This document shows positions 1-12,863 of a stretch of DNA of 64,000 bases, piece after piece. The stretch is taken from the NCBI GenBank assembly GCA_036346225.1, contig JARFIW010000139.1, positions 992,001-1,056,000 of the forward strand, written 5' to 3'. Each line of letters begins with the position of its first letter. Positions within the stretch are counted from its first letter, which is position 1. The notes beneath the pieces were generated by a model. It was not told the origin of the DNA. It saw nothing but the letters and a program-made list of their open reading frames with translations, and ran no database searches. The DNA comes from Platerodrilus igneus (Eukaryota > Arthropoda > Insecta > Coleoptera > Lycidae). The position numbers and the translations under genes are program-made.

Positions 1-344
1 AAAAACTGTTTTAACTTCGTTTTAAGAAGTAAATAAATATAACCAAGTATTTTTAGTAATTACTGCCTTTATTCTTTGTATCTATTAGTTGTTCTGTATA
101 AAAAACTATATTAAGTTTTTTTAAAAAATAAAAATACCTACTCTTTTCACTTGCATATTTGGGTGACTGATTTGATCTTATATATTAAATTAACAAACAT
201 CACTTACATACATATAAAGTGGAATCAAGTTGTCTTTGAGTTTCTACAATTAATAATGAAACCAAATCATTTCTTATCTAATACAATAAAGAATTTCTCT
301 ATTAATCTTATTTTTAATTATATCTTATATAAAGTGTATAAGTG
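1..344. other. AT-rich sequence, nothing recognised
   Basis: This stretch is strongly AT-rich. The only open frame is short (151-351, 66 codons) and has a low-complexity composition typical of AT-rich noise. No repeat shared with the rest of the window was seen. Confidence 0.6.
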
Positions 345-490
345 CACTTAAATCTGATGATTATTATAAACAACTACATGTGTGGGTTGTGAAATATTTT
401 CAACTAATGTTGATTGTGCGAAATGATATATTAGTAATTCGATAAATGTTCAAGTGCTGGGGGAACTTGACAGCCACAGACTGTTTGCCT
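345..490 (+). repeat. LINE-associated tail segment, copy 1
   Basis: This ~145-bp segment recurs in the opposite orientation at about 23,930-24,060 and 24,260-24,430. Shared landmarks are a start near GATGATTATTATAA and a later block reading AAGTGCTGGGGGAACTTG in this copy. In the other two places it lies directly after the 3' end of a LINE fragment, and once also directly before the next one. Here it is followed by a SINE and ~400 bp of other sequence before the LINE piece at 1,195. It may be the LINE 3' untranslated region or a linker of a non-autonomous derivative. Confidence 0.6.
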
Positions 491-798
491 CCTTTCACAT
501 ACCCTGCATGTGATTTTCCAAGGCTCCACCCGAAGGTACTACATTGGCCAGGAAGCGAGGTTTTTTTACCAGGAAAATTTGGAATTTTGCCGAACCCTTG
601 CTGTTCCAAGCAAGGTATTGATCTTTAACGTGCGTGGTAATACTCACACACAGAACCTCCATTTTATCTCTCATCCGAACAAGGGCGTATTTTGTGAAAA
701 ATGCTCACCTAACATTTTTAAGCGGACCGTGTCGAGATTCGAACCCGGGACCTTGGGCGTAATAGTCACACGCATACCAACTACACCACGGGCCAACT
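491..798 (-). mobile_element. tRNA-derived SINE, copy 1
   Basis: On the minus strand a tRNA-like head (724-794) leads into a ~230-bp body that recurs at 41.7-42.4 kb. Shared body landmarks are CTCATCCGAAC, CCTAACATTTTT and GAACCCTTGCTGTTCCAA, seen on the plus strand. The head has an A-box-like TGGTGTAGTTGG (complement of 777-788) and a B box GGTTCGAATC (complement of 736-745). Its acceptor-like ends pair at six of seven positions. The element appears to have landed between the LINE tail segment and the LINE coding piece at 1.2 kb. It could belong to a known insect SINE family; I cannot name it from sequence alone. Confidence 0.75.
724..794 (-). pseudogene. tRNA-like SINE head
   Basis: This 71-nt cloverleaf-like segment has good A and B boxes, a near-complete acceptor pairing (GGCCCGT with ACGGTCC) and a five-pair anticodon-like stem. 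The base before the would-be anticodon is G rather than the invariant U. The T-stem is mismatched. It is always joined to the same downstream body, so it is the RNA polymerase III promoter of a SINE rather than a working tRNA gene. Confidence 0.7.
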
Positions 799-1194
799 TT
801 GAAAGACTGCCGGATCTGCCACAAAATGGACCCAATGCGCGTAATGTTTGCACTAACGAACAGTCATTTTAATAATAAAGTTTTATCATTTGAACATGTT
901 ACACAATCGTGTAACTTGCCGTGGTTATTTGGCATCTATAACTAAAAAATAAACAACAGATTAAACAGACGTCAAAAAAAACAGAATGATCAAAGCAGGC
1001 TACCAACATTGACCCGCTTCCATTGAAAAACTCTTTACATTACAGTCCTATTTTGAGCTTTAGTCATTTCATCTATCACAAATAAATCGTATTGATTCCT
1101 ATGAATTCTTATTGCTTCGTTAAGCTCACACCGACCCATATCTGAATTGAACACATTATTTCTAGATGTCAACTATCGTTCCATTTGTAATTTT
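799..1194. other. Unassigned sequence between SINE and LINE piece
   Basis: No coding or repeat signal was recognised here. It separates two parts of a LINE unit that are adjacent at 23.9 kb, so it is probably inserted or diverged sequence. Confidence 0.4.
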
Positions 1195-1757
1195 GCTGAT
1201 ATCGTTGATATTGGGAAAATAGGGTTTATAACTGTAAAACAATAGAAGGTGACCGAACTACATATAACAAAAAACAACAGCGGATAAGCTCAAAGACAAC
1301 AAACAGAAACAAAAAGAAAATTGTTCAAAGCATATATGTGGAGCACAGCACAGTACGTCTATTAAACAGGGGCAGTAGGAAAAGCAGACGGAAAGAGATA
1401 AAAGCCTTCTGGAATGTTGTGCCTCAGATCTATAAGAATGATAGCATCGACAGACAAGGTTAATAACAAATAGGTTATAGAAATAGTAGAGAAAGAAAGA
1501 TATCTGCAAAAAAAAACAAAAAAAATTGGAGAAATAGAAAGGTAGGATACGTTCTAAGGCATTTTTGGGGGATAGTACGGAATACATTACAAGCAGAGAT
1601 AGAAAAAAAGAAGTAGAAGAGGTAGACTTTTGCACGCAAATAGTGATAGATGCAGACTGTGCAAATTTCAGGGTAATGTGTAGGTTAGCTCAGAAGAGAA
1701 AACAATGGAGGTACGCGTCTAACCAGATCCAGGACTGAAGACCTAATGATGATAAAA
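1195..1757 (+). mobile_element. 3' fragment of an APE-type LINE
   Basis: Reading in several frames gives the C-terminal part of a non-LTR retrotransposon ORF2. First comes a match to the segment after the RT domain (RTTYNKKQQ-like), then the YMWSTAQY-like block that follows it, a degraded HILRHEG-like block, and a terminal RTEDL-like block ending in an ATG-repeat tail near 1,740. The same order occurs on the minus strand at 23.4-24.9 kb, and the upstream part matches the LINE at 26.7-28.2 kb. Several stops and frameshifts show it is dead. It is 5'-truncated, as usual for LINE copies. Confidence 0.8.
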
Positions 1758-4700
1758 GTGTATCATTCTGTTTTTGCATTAATTTAAATATTACAAGATT
1801 TTTAGAGTACATTTCAAAAAGCATGACATATTAGGAACCTAATTTTTTTTTAACTATAATCTATCATTATTTCAAATCAACTTGCCTATTGAATTTTTTT
1901 CTCAGTATAAATGCATCTTAACTTTAAACCTTGATTTCGTGAACTTTTGTTTAAATCCAAGTTATACATTTTAGACTTATCCACTTGCTTATAGATGTAC
2001 CTTATTCTTGAGTTCTGAATTTTTCCGAATCCCTTACATTCTTAGATTTTATACCTTACCTATCTCAATAATTTCAATATTTGTTCGTCCTTATAATTAA
2101 TTTGTAGTTAAGGTTTCTGCAATTTTTTTCATACATAACTCAATACATTTTTTTATTATGGTTACCTTCCCTTCCGTTTCAACAACTCAACGAATCTTTA
2201 GAAGTTGTACTAACTAATGTCGAATTGATGCTTTACCCTTTAAACACACATAATTGGTACTCGAGAACTATGTGTAATGAAAAAATTATTTCCACAGTTG
2301 CGATTACAAGAAATAACTATTCGATCTGCTTTCTTTTGCAAATATTTCAATCATTTTTACACATTCCATTATCAACTGTTCTTCTGTATCTTAGAGGCGT
2401 TTGTATAATCTTTCTGTCTTTTACTGAATGTGTTGATAAGGTGCTGCCGTTTTTTGTCACTTTCAACGCTATAATTCCTTATTGGTTATGGAATATTGAG
2501 AATTTTTTGACTTCTATCATTGAATAGCTGTCTATCGTATAATTATTTTTGTCTTTGGTGGCTACTGTGTATTTAAGTTGGTCGTTTTACCTTTTGTCTG
2601 ATTTTCTTACTATAGTAGATGTATTTGCCAGGAAGATGATCCCTCTAGGTCTCAATTTGGGTAAAGGAAATTTAGTAAGACAAATTTAATGTGTTTCGTA
2701 CCTTGAGTAGTAATTTTTTTGAAGAGCTGAGATTAATTAAGCATGATATTTTAATTCTTTTATTTCTAAAAATATAGCTTCAATTAGGGCAGTTAGTATA
2801 ATTAAAGCAATATACAAAATTAATTTTCTTAAAGTATATTGGTACAATTTAGAACATTAATCTTTGACTAAAATAAATCCCGGAACAATACACACCACTG
2901 AAATAACAGATGTCATAAAATCATACAATATAATAAGTATATAATGAATGCAGGGCGCCATGCAATAAACTCAAACCACGAAATAAGAAAGTTCATCAAT
3001 TATTTTAAAACCACAAATAGGGAAAACAGATTTCAATATTATGCAGTTTTCGTAAAACCCATTCATTCATTAAAAATATTCCATTTAATAATACACCAAA
3101 ATAATTACAGATACAGTTTGCATTACGATGTAGGTAAATGCAAAAAAATAACTAGTGAGTTGTTAGTGATATCCACATATATTAGATTACAAACGGAACT
3201 TTGTCATAACAAAGAATGTTTCAATCTTTTAATCCAGTTTCATAAAGAAAAATTAAGCACGTAATGTAAACCACAAAAATCGTGCATCTTTCATATGATA
3301 GCATTTTCAAGTGGGAAATATCATAACAGGGAAAGATAATTAATTATCCGCGAGTCGTCAATTGAAATATATTACGATGTAGAAATCTGCTTGAATAGTG
3401 GAGGGGATAAAAAGTTAAACAAATCCTGCTTTAAAATATAATTTGGAAATATTTAAACGGTATGTGAGCTCTTGCAGATTTAGCAAAGAAGTTAAGCATA
3501 TATGTACGTTGCAAACTATTGTATGTGCAGTGATTAAGTGCTACAATGGAGAATAGCTTAAACAAGTGGATTATGTGAGTGACGAGAGATGTGTTAACTT
3601 AAGGACAGAATTGAAATACTAGAGGTCCATAAACAACGTGAAAGTTTTAAACATTGGAATTAAACCGTGATATTAATGAGCTTTTGTGTTTAGGATTATT
3701 AATTATGTACTGGTAAATTGAAATTTAATGGTTAGTATTTATATAATACAAAATTAACCAAGGAAAAATGATTGTTTTGTTAGACTAACTTAGAGATGTA
3801 GGTAGTGTGTATTGATTTTACGTCAAATTTTATTAGTGCAATTTAGTGTTAGTTAAAGCATAAGAACATTAGTATTTTGGAATGGCAATGAAATGATATA
3901 ACGATAAGTCAGTTTTTAACTGTATTCTATGTTGATTATTAAAGACATTTCCTGAAATTAGGATGTATAAATATCTAATTTAATATGGGAAATAGAAAAA
4001 TTTGGAGTAATGTTAAGAATATTTATGGAATAGATTTAGGGTCTTTTTAGGATTTCTTTTAGCAACACCTTACCAGAATTCGAAATTAAGAAATTTGGAT
4101 TCTTTTAAAGAAAGTATACTATGTATTTATATTGAAATAATTTAATAGAAATAGAGTTTAAGTTTAGGTTGAATTTTATTTGAATTCATTTAAAACTAGG
4201 TACACAGGCACAATTGTAAAGGGTCTTCAACCTACCCAGTGATGGTATCTCATTTGGAAGACATTTTATTTTACAATTTTATGTAATCTGACCAAAATAT
4301 TTAATAAGTATTTTAAAATAATTTAGGGAGACAGGTAAAATATAACGTGAGAAAATTTAGGGAACCGAAGCAGCGAAGCCTATGCGGAATAACCGTCTTC
4401 CGTATAGGGATAAAATCGAAAAGAATTGCTGTGACTAGTTGACTTGACGTTCCTTAATTATGACAAGAGAAAAAGCCTTTCAGAGTATGTGATAGTGTAA
4501 CGTAGTTGTTTTCATTCCCGCCATTTTATTTGTTATTTATATAGCTTTATTTTTCTATGTACATTTATAATTTTTTTCATAGGAACTCACTTTCGCACAG
4601 GTTCAGTTAGTCGGCGCACCCGTATATTGTTAAGGGGTTCCCACCCCTTCAGTGCAAATCAAAATTTATTAACTTACCGCTCATTTTACCCATAACTGAA

Positions 4701-6953
4701 CATATGAGAGAAATGGTTATGACGATGATAATTTATTGCAATGTGAGAAGAAGTGTTACAACAGTGTACAGGAGAGTTTTGTAAACCTACATTAAGCATA
4801 CAGATAACGTTTCAAATGATGGGTAAGAAAGAACAAAAATTATTGGTGTAAATGTAAATGTACTTTTTTAATATCATTTTTCTAACATAAAAATTCTAAA
4901 GAAGCCTTATGCCAAAACATTAAGTAAAGTTTTGGAACAATAACAAGCTTGTTAACTAAATTTTTTTCTGTGACCTCCATATTGTAAATAGTTTCCACAA
5001 ACATTGTCGAAATTATCAGTATATCAATCCTTGACTGCAAATAGATTAAGCAAACGTTTAAAGTTTCTGTACCCATACAGCATGCCCGCACATCAAAATT
5101 CCTAACGTTTTGATCACGTAAACCGGAATCTACAGGAAAATTCAACGGGGTCTTGGGAGACTCCTTTACATAATCGTATGCAAAGTCATCAAAATTCATC
5201 TCTATCGTGTTAATAACGTTCTCCGGTGGAATTGAATAAGACATGAGGTTTAAAATAGGTACACATCGCTACGAAATGCAAGCATTTCAAACAACAAGGA
5301 TTTAACGCGATCGTTTCATAACGCTTCCATTAGCATTGAAATAACTTCGTAATGTATTCTCATCAACATCTCAGATTGCTGAGATTCTGCAAGCAGCGGA
5401 AATCTATTTTAGCTTTTGGGTAACCGGTTCCTATGTTAGTTTACCACGTAGTAGACTGCTGGTTGTAGCATAGAATTGATATGATGACATTTGCATGTAT
5501 ATTGGTTAAGTTGTGTGCATACAGTAAGAAAATTAATGAAGAGAATAAAGATGAGCCAAATTTGCGGGAAAGTATTTGAGGAGCCTCTGGGTTTGAATAC
5601 CTAAGCAATCTAAAATATATATTACGTCTCAACGGTTTTCTGTCGCTTCAGCAAACACAAATTCTCAGTTATAAGGTACAATCCCGAGAAGGCATCAGAA
5701 TGCAATCTAACTGTTAAATGAAGCGCAGTTTATAAGCAAGTGGTGTACTAGAAATGCATTTATCCGAAATAAAGAGCTTTGTTCCTTATTTTGGCATTAT
5801 CGTTTTATATTTCTGTTTTCATCTACACATCTTTGCTTCGTTAATGCTGTCGAATGAAAAGAAATTCGGCGTGTTATGACAAAGACCAGGACAAGGATTA
5901 GTGTTTCTCTGAAGAATATGACCATTTATCCTAAAGTAATTAAATTTAAAGACTGTTATCGAAAAAGGTTGAGGAAATATTTCTTGGTAGAGGAGCATTA
6001 TGTATTCAAAGACTTTTTGTATACATATTGATAAGAGGGTAGTTTAAAGGTAGATTAAGTCATAGGGGTCGTAGGATAGATATAAATAATTTTAACTTTA
6101 AGAAAATCAAATAATTCCATCAATTATAGGAGTAAATCGACTATTCTTCAAAAAGTCAATTGCAAGGACACTGTATATAAAGGATATTTGATTTAATGCA
6201 TGAGAAAGAAGCTCCTTTAGTAATAATCCGATAACATTTAATTAGAATAGTAAGTGTGCGTCGTATAATTTGTTTAAGTATAATTTACAAGTAAAGATAA
6301 GGTTTTAGAAGCAACTAATTGCAGCAAATAAAATTACCGGGAAACATAGATAAATTGGCATTCTAAATATTTAATAATTACGTTGAAAATATCAAAGCAT
6401 CTATATGCACACGCATCTTAATACGTCACTAAATACGTGACCAAAAAGAATACATTTGTTCAGAAAACCAACTTTCTGTTAACAAACAAATAAACAGCAA
6501 GAGGGTCAATTTTTAACCGACAAACATTAAATACGTGACTGGATAAAAGCAATAATCGGAAATCCTAACAAAATACTGTGACGCTTACGTGATTGATGGA
6601 GTATCTCGTCGAAGAATTAAACCAGGGAATTTGAGAAAATATCGAGTTCTGCCAGAGATAAGGCAAAGTACAAGCCTTGATCAATAAACACGCCAATGGA
6701 AACAATTGGTGGAAAGTGCTTATAAATACAATAGGAAATGAATAAAGAGTCAGTTCATATTCAACCAGAGACAAACTATACTCAAATGCAGCTGAAAATT
6801 TACGCAATGTAATTAAGTAGTGAAACGTTAAAATTCTGAATAAATAAAATTTGAAAGTGCAAAAATTGTGCGACGAAAAATAAGCCGATCTACAAATAGA
6901 CGTAAGTTAAACAATTAATTAAATTTATTTTTAAAATTTAACAAAACAGGGCT
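1758..6953. other. Long AT-rich region, no gene supported
   Basis: About 5.2 kb with no recognisable domain, repeat partner or RNA gene. Open frames at 2,225-2,527 (+, 100 codons), 2,944-3,264 (+, 106 codons) and 4,882-5,244 (-, 120 codons) are the longest. Only the last has a composition that looks mildly protein-like, with an acidic N-terminal third. None shows a known motif. A 7-bp perfect hairpin (AAGGGGT/ACCCCTT) lies at 4,632-4,649. Confidence 0.5.
4882..5244 (-). CDS. Unsupported small open frame
   Basis: This 120-codon ATG-to-stop frame encodes an acidic N-terminal region (NFDDFAYDYV) followed by a more hydrophobic C-terminal half. I do not recognise it. There is no neighbouring exon, splice pattern or repeat partner to support it, and a frame of this size is not rare in 64 kb of AT-rich DNA. 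It is listed only as the best coding candidate in an otherwise empty region. It could equally be chance or a single exon. Confidence 0.15.
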   Translation of the reverse strand: MSYSIPPENVINTIEMNFDDFAYDYVKESPKTPLNFPVDSGLRDQNVRNFDVRACCMGTETLNVCLIYLQSRIDILIISTMFVETIYNMEVTEKNLVNKLVIVPKLYLMFWHKASLEFLC

Positions 6954-7046
6954 TCCTTTATTGGGACAGCTTTTGCTGATGCCATCTTATTGAGACGGCA
7001 TTTTGTTGATACCACTTTTGTTGAAACGGCTTTTGTTGAGTCGATG
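6954..7046. repeat. Imperfect short tandem repeat
   Basis: Five to six imperfect units of about 15-17 bp built around TTTTGTTGA and ACGGC follow one another. The units differ by several substitutions, so this is an old minisatellite. Confidence 0.6.
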
Positions 7047-8293
7047 TTCATGTCAAGATCTAGGTCTTAACGCAAATCTAAAATACGTCTGGAAGTGAGA
7101 TCAAAAGAGTACTCTAAGTTAATCCAAAGAAAAATACCAGAGATCAAAAGTGGATAATTCTGGGCAATAAGTAAAGCGGACACAACAAGGGATGCAGACC
7201 ACAGACACTATGACGGAACTCCAATGACCATTCCAGGTTAGCGATTTTTTAAACATTTTATTATTTAAATACTATTTCAAATTTAACATTTGCTATACAG
7301 TATGTATTTGTAAGAGTCATCAAAAAGGTCATTTGAAAATATGAAAACAGGAAAAAGCGTTCGAAGATACTTGAAAGTAACAAAAAATATTTTTGCTGGC
7401 TTTCAGGAAAGCATAAATTTGGTAAATATAAATTTTTAGGTTACACAACATTGTACATATTTTCAATTATTATATTGTGTGATTTTGAACTGCTTTATTT
7501 GAATCCCTTTAAAGGGTAAAATAAGATTTATTAAGAAGTCGAGTATTCAGTGAGCTAGTGGTGATAAACAAACAAATAAAATATAACGTACAAATTGTGG
7601 GATTTAATAAAAATTCATATCAAATAAAAATATGATATGGTACGCCCAATCGTAGGGCATTTGATAGCAATAAAAATCACGCACAAACGTGGGGCATAAT
7701 AAGGTAAATCATAGCAATATATTTAAAACAAATATACAAGATGATTGAAAATAGAGTTTCAGATTAGGAAAAACTTAGCAAAATTTTAGTTTTTGAGGTG
7801 TCATACAAATTGTAGGATAGATAGCGGAAAAGATGATAAGCAAAGTCGACACATCACGAGAATTACTGAGGTGCGGCAGAGCATTTCTACCCGGCTCCTG
7901 GCTGAGTTCTTTTGTTAATGTAGCAGCGTACGGGTGTCAATTATCGTGATTTTGGTGTAATTAAGCGGTGTAACAGTTACAAGTTGTGCTAGTTACTAAG
8001 TGATTAAGTGAAAGGTCATTTTCGGTGACCGCATTCCGATTGCGCGTTAGGGAATTTATTTGATTCTAGTTGTTATTTTGACGCTTAGTGCTTGTATTTT
8101 TGTTAAAATTTGATATTTAATTGGGCGGTTTGAAGTTTAAATAAATAAAAGGTTGTTTACGGTTCACCTTTAAACAAAACATTTTTATTGGACCAACGTT
8201 TTGCGCTCTTCTAGCGTCGTTCTTTTAGCGTCGTAGCGGTCAAGTCGTTGCGCTGCGTTTTAGGTGTCATCCTTTGTTGATAGTTTTGTCAGC
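7047..8293. other. Upstream flank of LINE, possible 5' UTR
   Basis: No coding signal. From about 7,850 the sequence becomes less AT-rich and runs without interruption into the ORF1 region of the following LINE, so part of it is probably that element's 5' untranslated region. I cannot fix the boundary because no second copy of this 5' end is in the window. Confidence 0.4.
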
Positions 8294-9640
8294 ATGGTGG
8301 TCCACCGCGACGAGGAGCCGTTGCCCAGGAAGAAGAGGGGAGATCGGTCGGAGACTGATAGGTCGAAGTCTGAGGGCGCTGTTGGGGGGAAACAGCTAAA
8401 GGTTATATTAAAGGACGTTATGTTAGGGGTACAGGAGGTAGAGGAGCCTGTGTCTGCGGCGGTCGTGTCGGGGGAGTCGGGGCCCACTGGGGTGGCTGCG
8501 GCGCCTGAATCGCCCTCAACTTCGGGAGCCCAGCGAAAGATGTCGACTGGCAGCGACGTTAGCGTTGCTGCTTGCGACCTCGATGAGCTGGACCTCCTGA
8601 GATTGAGGGTGAGGGAGGCGCACTCGGTCATCTCCGGGAGGGTGCCGACGCCTCCGCCACTATCGTCGTGGAAGACAGAAAGAGGATTCGCTACGCCGTG
8701 GATGATTTCCTCGACGCGGCGAATCAACTTATAGGTATGGTTAGGGCGCTGCGGCTTATGGCTAGTGATTCTGGGAGAGCCGATGTTGTCGGGGGAAGTC
8801 CAGCGGTGGTTGCTTCTGTTTCGGGGCAGCAGTGTTCCAGGAGCCAGGAGGTGCCGATGCCGCGGAAGGCGTCGTATGCTGCAGCTGCTGCAGGTGTGAC
8901 GCCCACCTTTGCAGTTAGGGTCGACGCCAGGCCAGGGGAGAAGGATGACGTCATGTCGACCCTAAAGAAGAAGGTCGATCCCGCTCGTGATGGTTTTGTT
9001 GTGGTCGGAGCTCGTAGGACTCGCAAGGGCGGTGTAGTAGTCGAGTGTGCAAACCGAGAAGATGCGAAGAAATTGCAGTCGAAGGTTGTTGGTCACTGCA
9101 AAGAGCTCGTGCCGAAGACCATCGAAAAGAAGCGCTCGAGGGTCGTTCTTCCGGGGGTCGAAGCGGGGATGAAGGCGGAAGAGCTGGTGCGGTTGATCGC
9201 GTGCCAGAATCCCCGCTTCGGCGATTTGAAAATCGAAGACCACCTAAGAGAAAAGTTTAGGTTTGGCGGAAAGGGCCCTAGGATCCCTTCGTCAACGTAG
9301 TCCCCCACACTTCGGAGACGTATATTAGCTGACGCTATTAACCTTAGGTGGCGAAGAGTCTGGGCCCGGGACCACTTCTCGATGACCCAGTGCTACAGGT
9401 GCTACGAGTACGGCCATAGATCGATGGAGTGCAGGCGGAAGGTACAGTGGTGCGGTAACTGTGCCGAAGTCGGACACGAGTTCAAGAATTGCCGGAGGGC
9501 AGTCCCCTGATGTGTGGTTTGCGCTAGGGAAAACGACAGAACTGGCGGTGGTGCGAAGGTCGATACGCGCCACGACGCCAAGTCGAGTAGATGCCCCACG
9601 ATGCTGAGATTGAAGAACGCAATCACACGGAACATCGACT
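8294..9640 (+). pseudogene. LINE ORF1, gag-like protein with zinc knuckles
   Basis: ORF1 of this LINE class binds element RNA. The first ATG in frame is at 8,294. The charged N-terminal part includes an RKKRGDRSE-like patch. The frame shifts near 8,650-8,668 into a segment with an alanine run (SYAAAAAG) and a fold ending around 9,290. It shifts again into the zinc region. Two clean CX2CX4HX4C knuckles are at 9,391-9,432 and 9,451-9,492. A partial third (CVVC) starts at 9,511, directly after an in-frame TGA. The frameshifts make it a pseudogene as assembled, although some may be base-call errors. The family call rests on knuckle order and the ORF2 that follows. Confidence 0.8.
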
Positions 9641-11360
9641 ATGGACCATGAAGAAAAAGAAAGATCTAAAAGAAGCAAGAAGATTAAATTCGCGCAATTA
9701 AATATCGGTAAAGGAAAAGGGGCGACAAATAACTTCGTAAAGTTATTCTTCGAAAATAATATCGACATCGGGCTTATACAGGAACCGCACCTGTATAACC
9801 ACAAAATAACAGGTTTTGGGAAGGGGTTACCGTTTTAAACGCAAACAGCAAACGACCGCGTAGCGGATAATAATAAATAATGGGACGTGCGCCGGAATAA
9901 TCCTAAACAATCTGTCGAATGAGTTCATAACCACCGAAGAAATAAAACGATTGCATACGTTTTACGTGATAAGCACTTACCTTCGCCGATCGATTCCATC
10001 GCGAGAATCCTCAAACAGAGGACTTAATAAATCAAATGAAGGAATCCTTCGTAAAATCGTAGAAATAAAATTTAATTATCGGGGAGACTTTAATGCTAAG
10101 TCGCCATTATGGGGCAGCCCTATCGAAGACGATAGAGGCTCGCAGGTTGCTGATCTTTTACGGGATGGGACCTTAGTGTGATAAACACTAATGATTCACC
10201 TACGTTTGAGAGGCATAGAGGCAGCAGTTTTATAGATATTACTGCAGTCTCGCACGAAATGTTAGAAACGATTTGTAATTGGAAACTAAGGTCGGACGAG
10301 GAAAACTCTCTGACCATAAATTAATAACATGGGACGTTGAAACCAAAACAAGCGCAAACGAGCAGCTAACTATATTTCCGCGGTTCTGTAATAAAAAGCA
10401 AATTGGGAGCGGTTTAAAGAAAAATTTGGCGTAAAGTATTCTGCGCTCGAAAATGAGCTATTTAACTGCCGAGAGGCAGACAAAGTAGAAACACTCGCGA
10501 AAAATTGAACGACGCGGTGGTAGACGGTCGTCGTATTCCATGCCGCAAAAGAAAACATTTAAAGACAGCGTACCCTGGTGGACCCAGGAACTAACCACCA
10601 AGCGGGCAGAAACGCGTAACCAAAGGCGCCGCTATCAACGCGCCTCGGGAGATATAAGAGAACAACGGAGAATAGAATATAATCAAAGTTACCGCGAATA
10701 TAAAATATTAATAGAAGAAACGCGAACGAATAAATTTAAAGAATTCTGCACGCAAAACTCAGAGAAAGAACCCTGGAACCGCATACCGCGTAATTAGAGG
10801 AAAACAACAAAAATCGCGCTCAGTAATATAAAGAAAACAAATGGCGAATACACGGAAGGTTTTAAAACCACAGCGGAATATTTACTAGAGAAATTTTTCC
10901 CATCGGATAATCCTGAGGGGATGAAGGTCGCACGATTTAATACGTCGGGAAGCTGCAGAGGCGCAAGGAACAGGTGCCGATAAGGCAATCCTAGTTCACG
11001 AGGTCGTCAGGGCTCTTAGGAGGATGAACTAAGAAGGCACCGGGGCATGATGGAATCACTTCAGACGCAGCTCTGCAGGCGTGCCTGTTAGCCCCGTGTG
11101 TCTTTGTTGGGTTGTTTAATCTTTGTTTAGAAAAGGCGTTTTCCGCGTTGCTGGAAAATCCAGAATTGAAATTTATACCCAAACCTAAAAAGGCGAATGC
11201 GTCAGATCCGGGCAGCTATCGTCAAATTAGCTTGCTACCGGTGCTGGGGAAAGTTTTAGATCGCGTTATGACTACGCGTGTTGAACACCTAGTGCGAGAC
11301 AGGGCGGTTTTAATAACCCGACAGTTTGGTTTCGTGGAAGGCAAGTCGACTATCGACGCT
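9641..11360 (+). pseudogene. LINE ORF2 5' part: endonuclease and start of RT
   Basis: ORF2 begins at ATG 9,641. QLNIGKGKG and IGLIQEPHLYN mark the start of an AP-endonuclease domain, which nicks target DNA for target-primed reverse transcription. GDFNAKSPLWGS, near 10,086, is the later conserved endonuclease block. The linker follows (PWWTQEL near 10,573), then the first RT motif GSYRQISLLPVLGKVLDRV near 11,210. Sequence then leaves the element at about 11,360, within the RT domain (KSTIDA). Multiple frameshifts break the frame at 9,838, about 10,180 and about 10,790. The continuing part of ORF2 is found after the gypsy fragment. Confidence 0.8.
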
Positions 11361-12863
11361 TAGTCGAAGTTTTGGAGAAGTTTTAAAAGACAGCTTCCAA
11401 GGCCCGAAACGTAACTTGCGCAGTCGTACTGATGTCAAAAAGTCACTAAGGAATTCAAAAATCGAAGAACTGGTGGTCTGAAATTTCAATTCCTAATTTG
11501 GCAGAACCCAAACAACCATTAGAGAAATACTAGCATCGATCGAATCCAAACCAAACCAACGTGGTCAAAGTCGAATCGAGCGAGCCCATGAAATCGACGA
11601 AGAAATTAATGTAAGTTTATTTCCTTAAAACCAATTAACTTTTTATTAATATTCACTGGTAATAGAAAAAAATTTTTATTTATATATGTACAGATTTTAA
11701 CTATCATTACTACAATTTTATGCCAATTAATGAAAATAATTTACTTATACATTATGGGAATTATTTTCAAATACGAAAAGATTATTTTTAAAACAAAAAG
11801 AATATATCTTAAAGTAAGAGAACTTTTACGAAACTATTAGTACAATTATTACAATTATTAAATAAACCAAAACGTAACCGACGTAAGAATTATTGAAACA
11901 AAACGAAAACGATTTTTAAAATACCAAAAATAGAACGCAATAAATTTTACCAGTCCCATCACCGAAAACGAATCATGTGAAACTCAGCCTTCAGCGCAAT
12001 ATAATGATTGAAGTGCGTAACTGTATAACATCTTTCAATTTAATAAATAAAATTAACTCATTATTAATTAAAACAAGCGTGCAGCTCGATAAGACCAGAA
12101 ACTCATCGAATATATCTAATTATAGTGAAATAAGTACTGAATAAAACCAATCAGGAACGTTCATCATAACTTAACAAAAGCTATAATTAACACATTTAAA
12201 AAACACGCATCGCAAACTTAACGATTGACTTGTTCTCAGTACGGAAATATTTAATTATAACAAAAGCCTTACGCAGTTTATTTAAAATTACTACGAGACT
12301 GAAATAAAACGTTCAGTAGACAAAGTAACTTTGTAATTAAAATTATAGAGGCAACATTGATTAAACCAATTGACTGAAAACTTGCAGCTTTATTCAAGTT
12401 AACGAGACAGTACAGCTGACAGAAAACATCTTATGCACTTATAAATTACAACACCCACGGATAAAGGATTACTATAACAGACTTAATTAAATTAGCAGAA
12501 CTGAACTAAATTCATAACTGGCGCAAAAAAAAACATACAAAGTCAAGTAATTACTGCGAGAAATTATTAATTCACATTCAAACCTTTCAGGAAGTAAAAC
12601 TTACGACAAAAGTAACATTTGCAAAGTTTAAAATACAGAAATTTAAGACGACAGCAATTAAGCGAGACATTGCTAAGTACAAATCCCGCAATTTAATTAT
12701 AAAATCGTGTAACTACGATTCTTTAAATAATCAAACGTAATCTAAACTGAAAATTAATAAACCAAACTAAAAAAAAAAACTAACGGTTCAAACCGCGAAA
12801 TAAATCCCAACTTTTACAAAAAAATTAAAAATTAATTAAAAGCGAAAGCAACTCTTAACAAAC
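11361..12863 (+). mobile_element. Gypsy-like leader sequence fragment
   Basis: This AT-rich, A-rich sequence lies between the broken LINE and a gag-like frame on the same strand. No LTR partner, primer-binding site or other signal could be confirmed, because no second copy of this segment occurs in the window. The call rests on its position directly upstream of gag. Confidence 0.45.

Noticed and set aside
724..794. Genuine tRNA gene
   Set aside because: The residue before the anticodon is not U, the T stem is mismatched, and the segment is always fused to the same SINE body.
2225..3264. Two ~100-codon frames
   Set aside because: AT-rich composition, no motif, no partner exon.
8260..8727. 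155-codon minus-strand frame opposite LINE ORF1
   Set aside because: It is the GC-rich shadow of the plus-strand ORF1, which continues to clear zinc knuckles.
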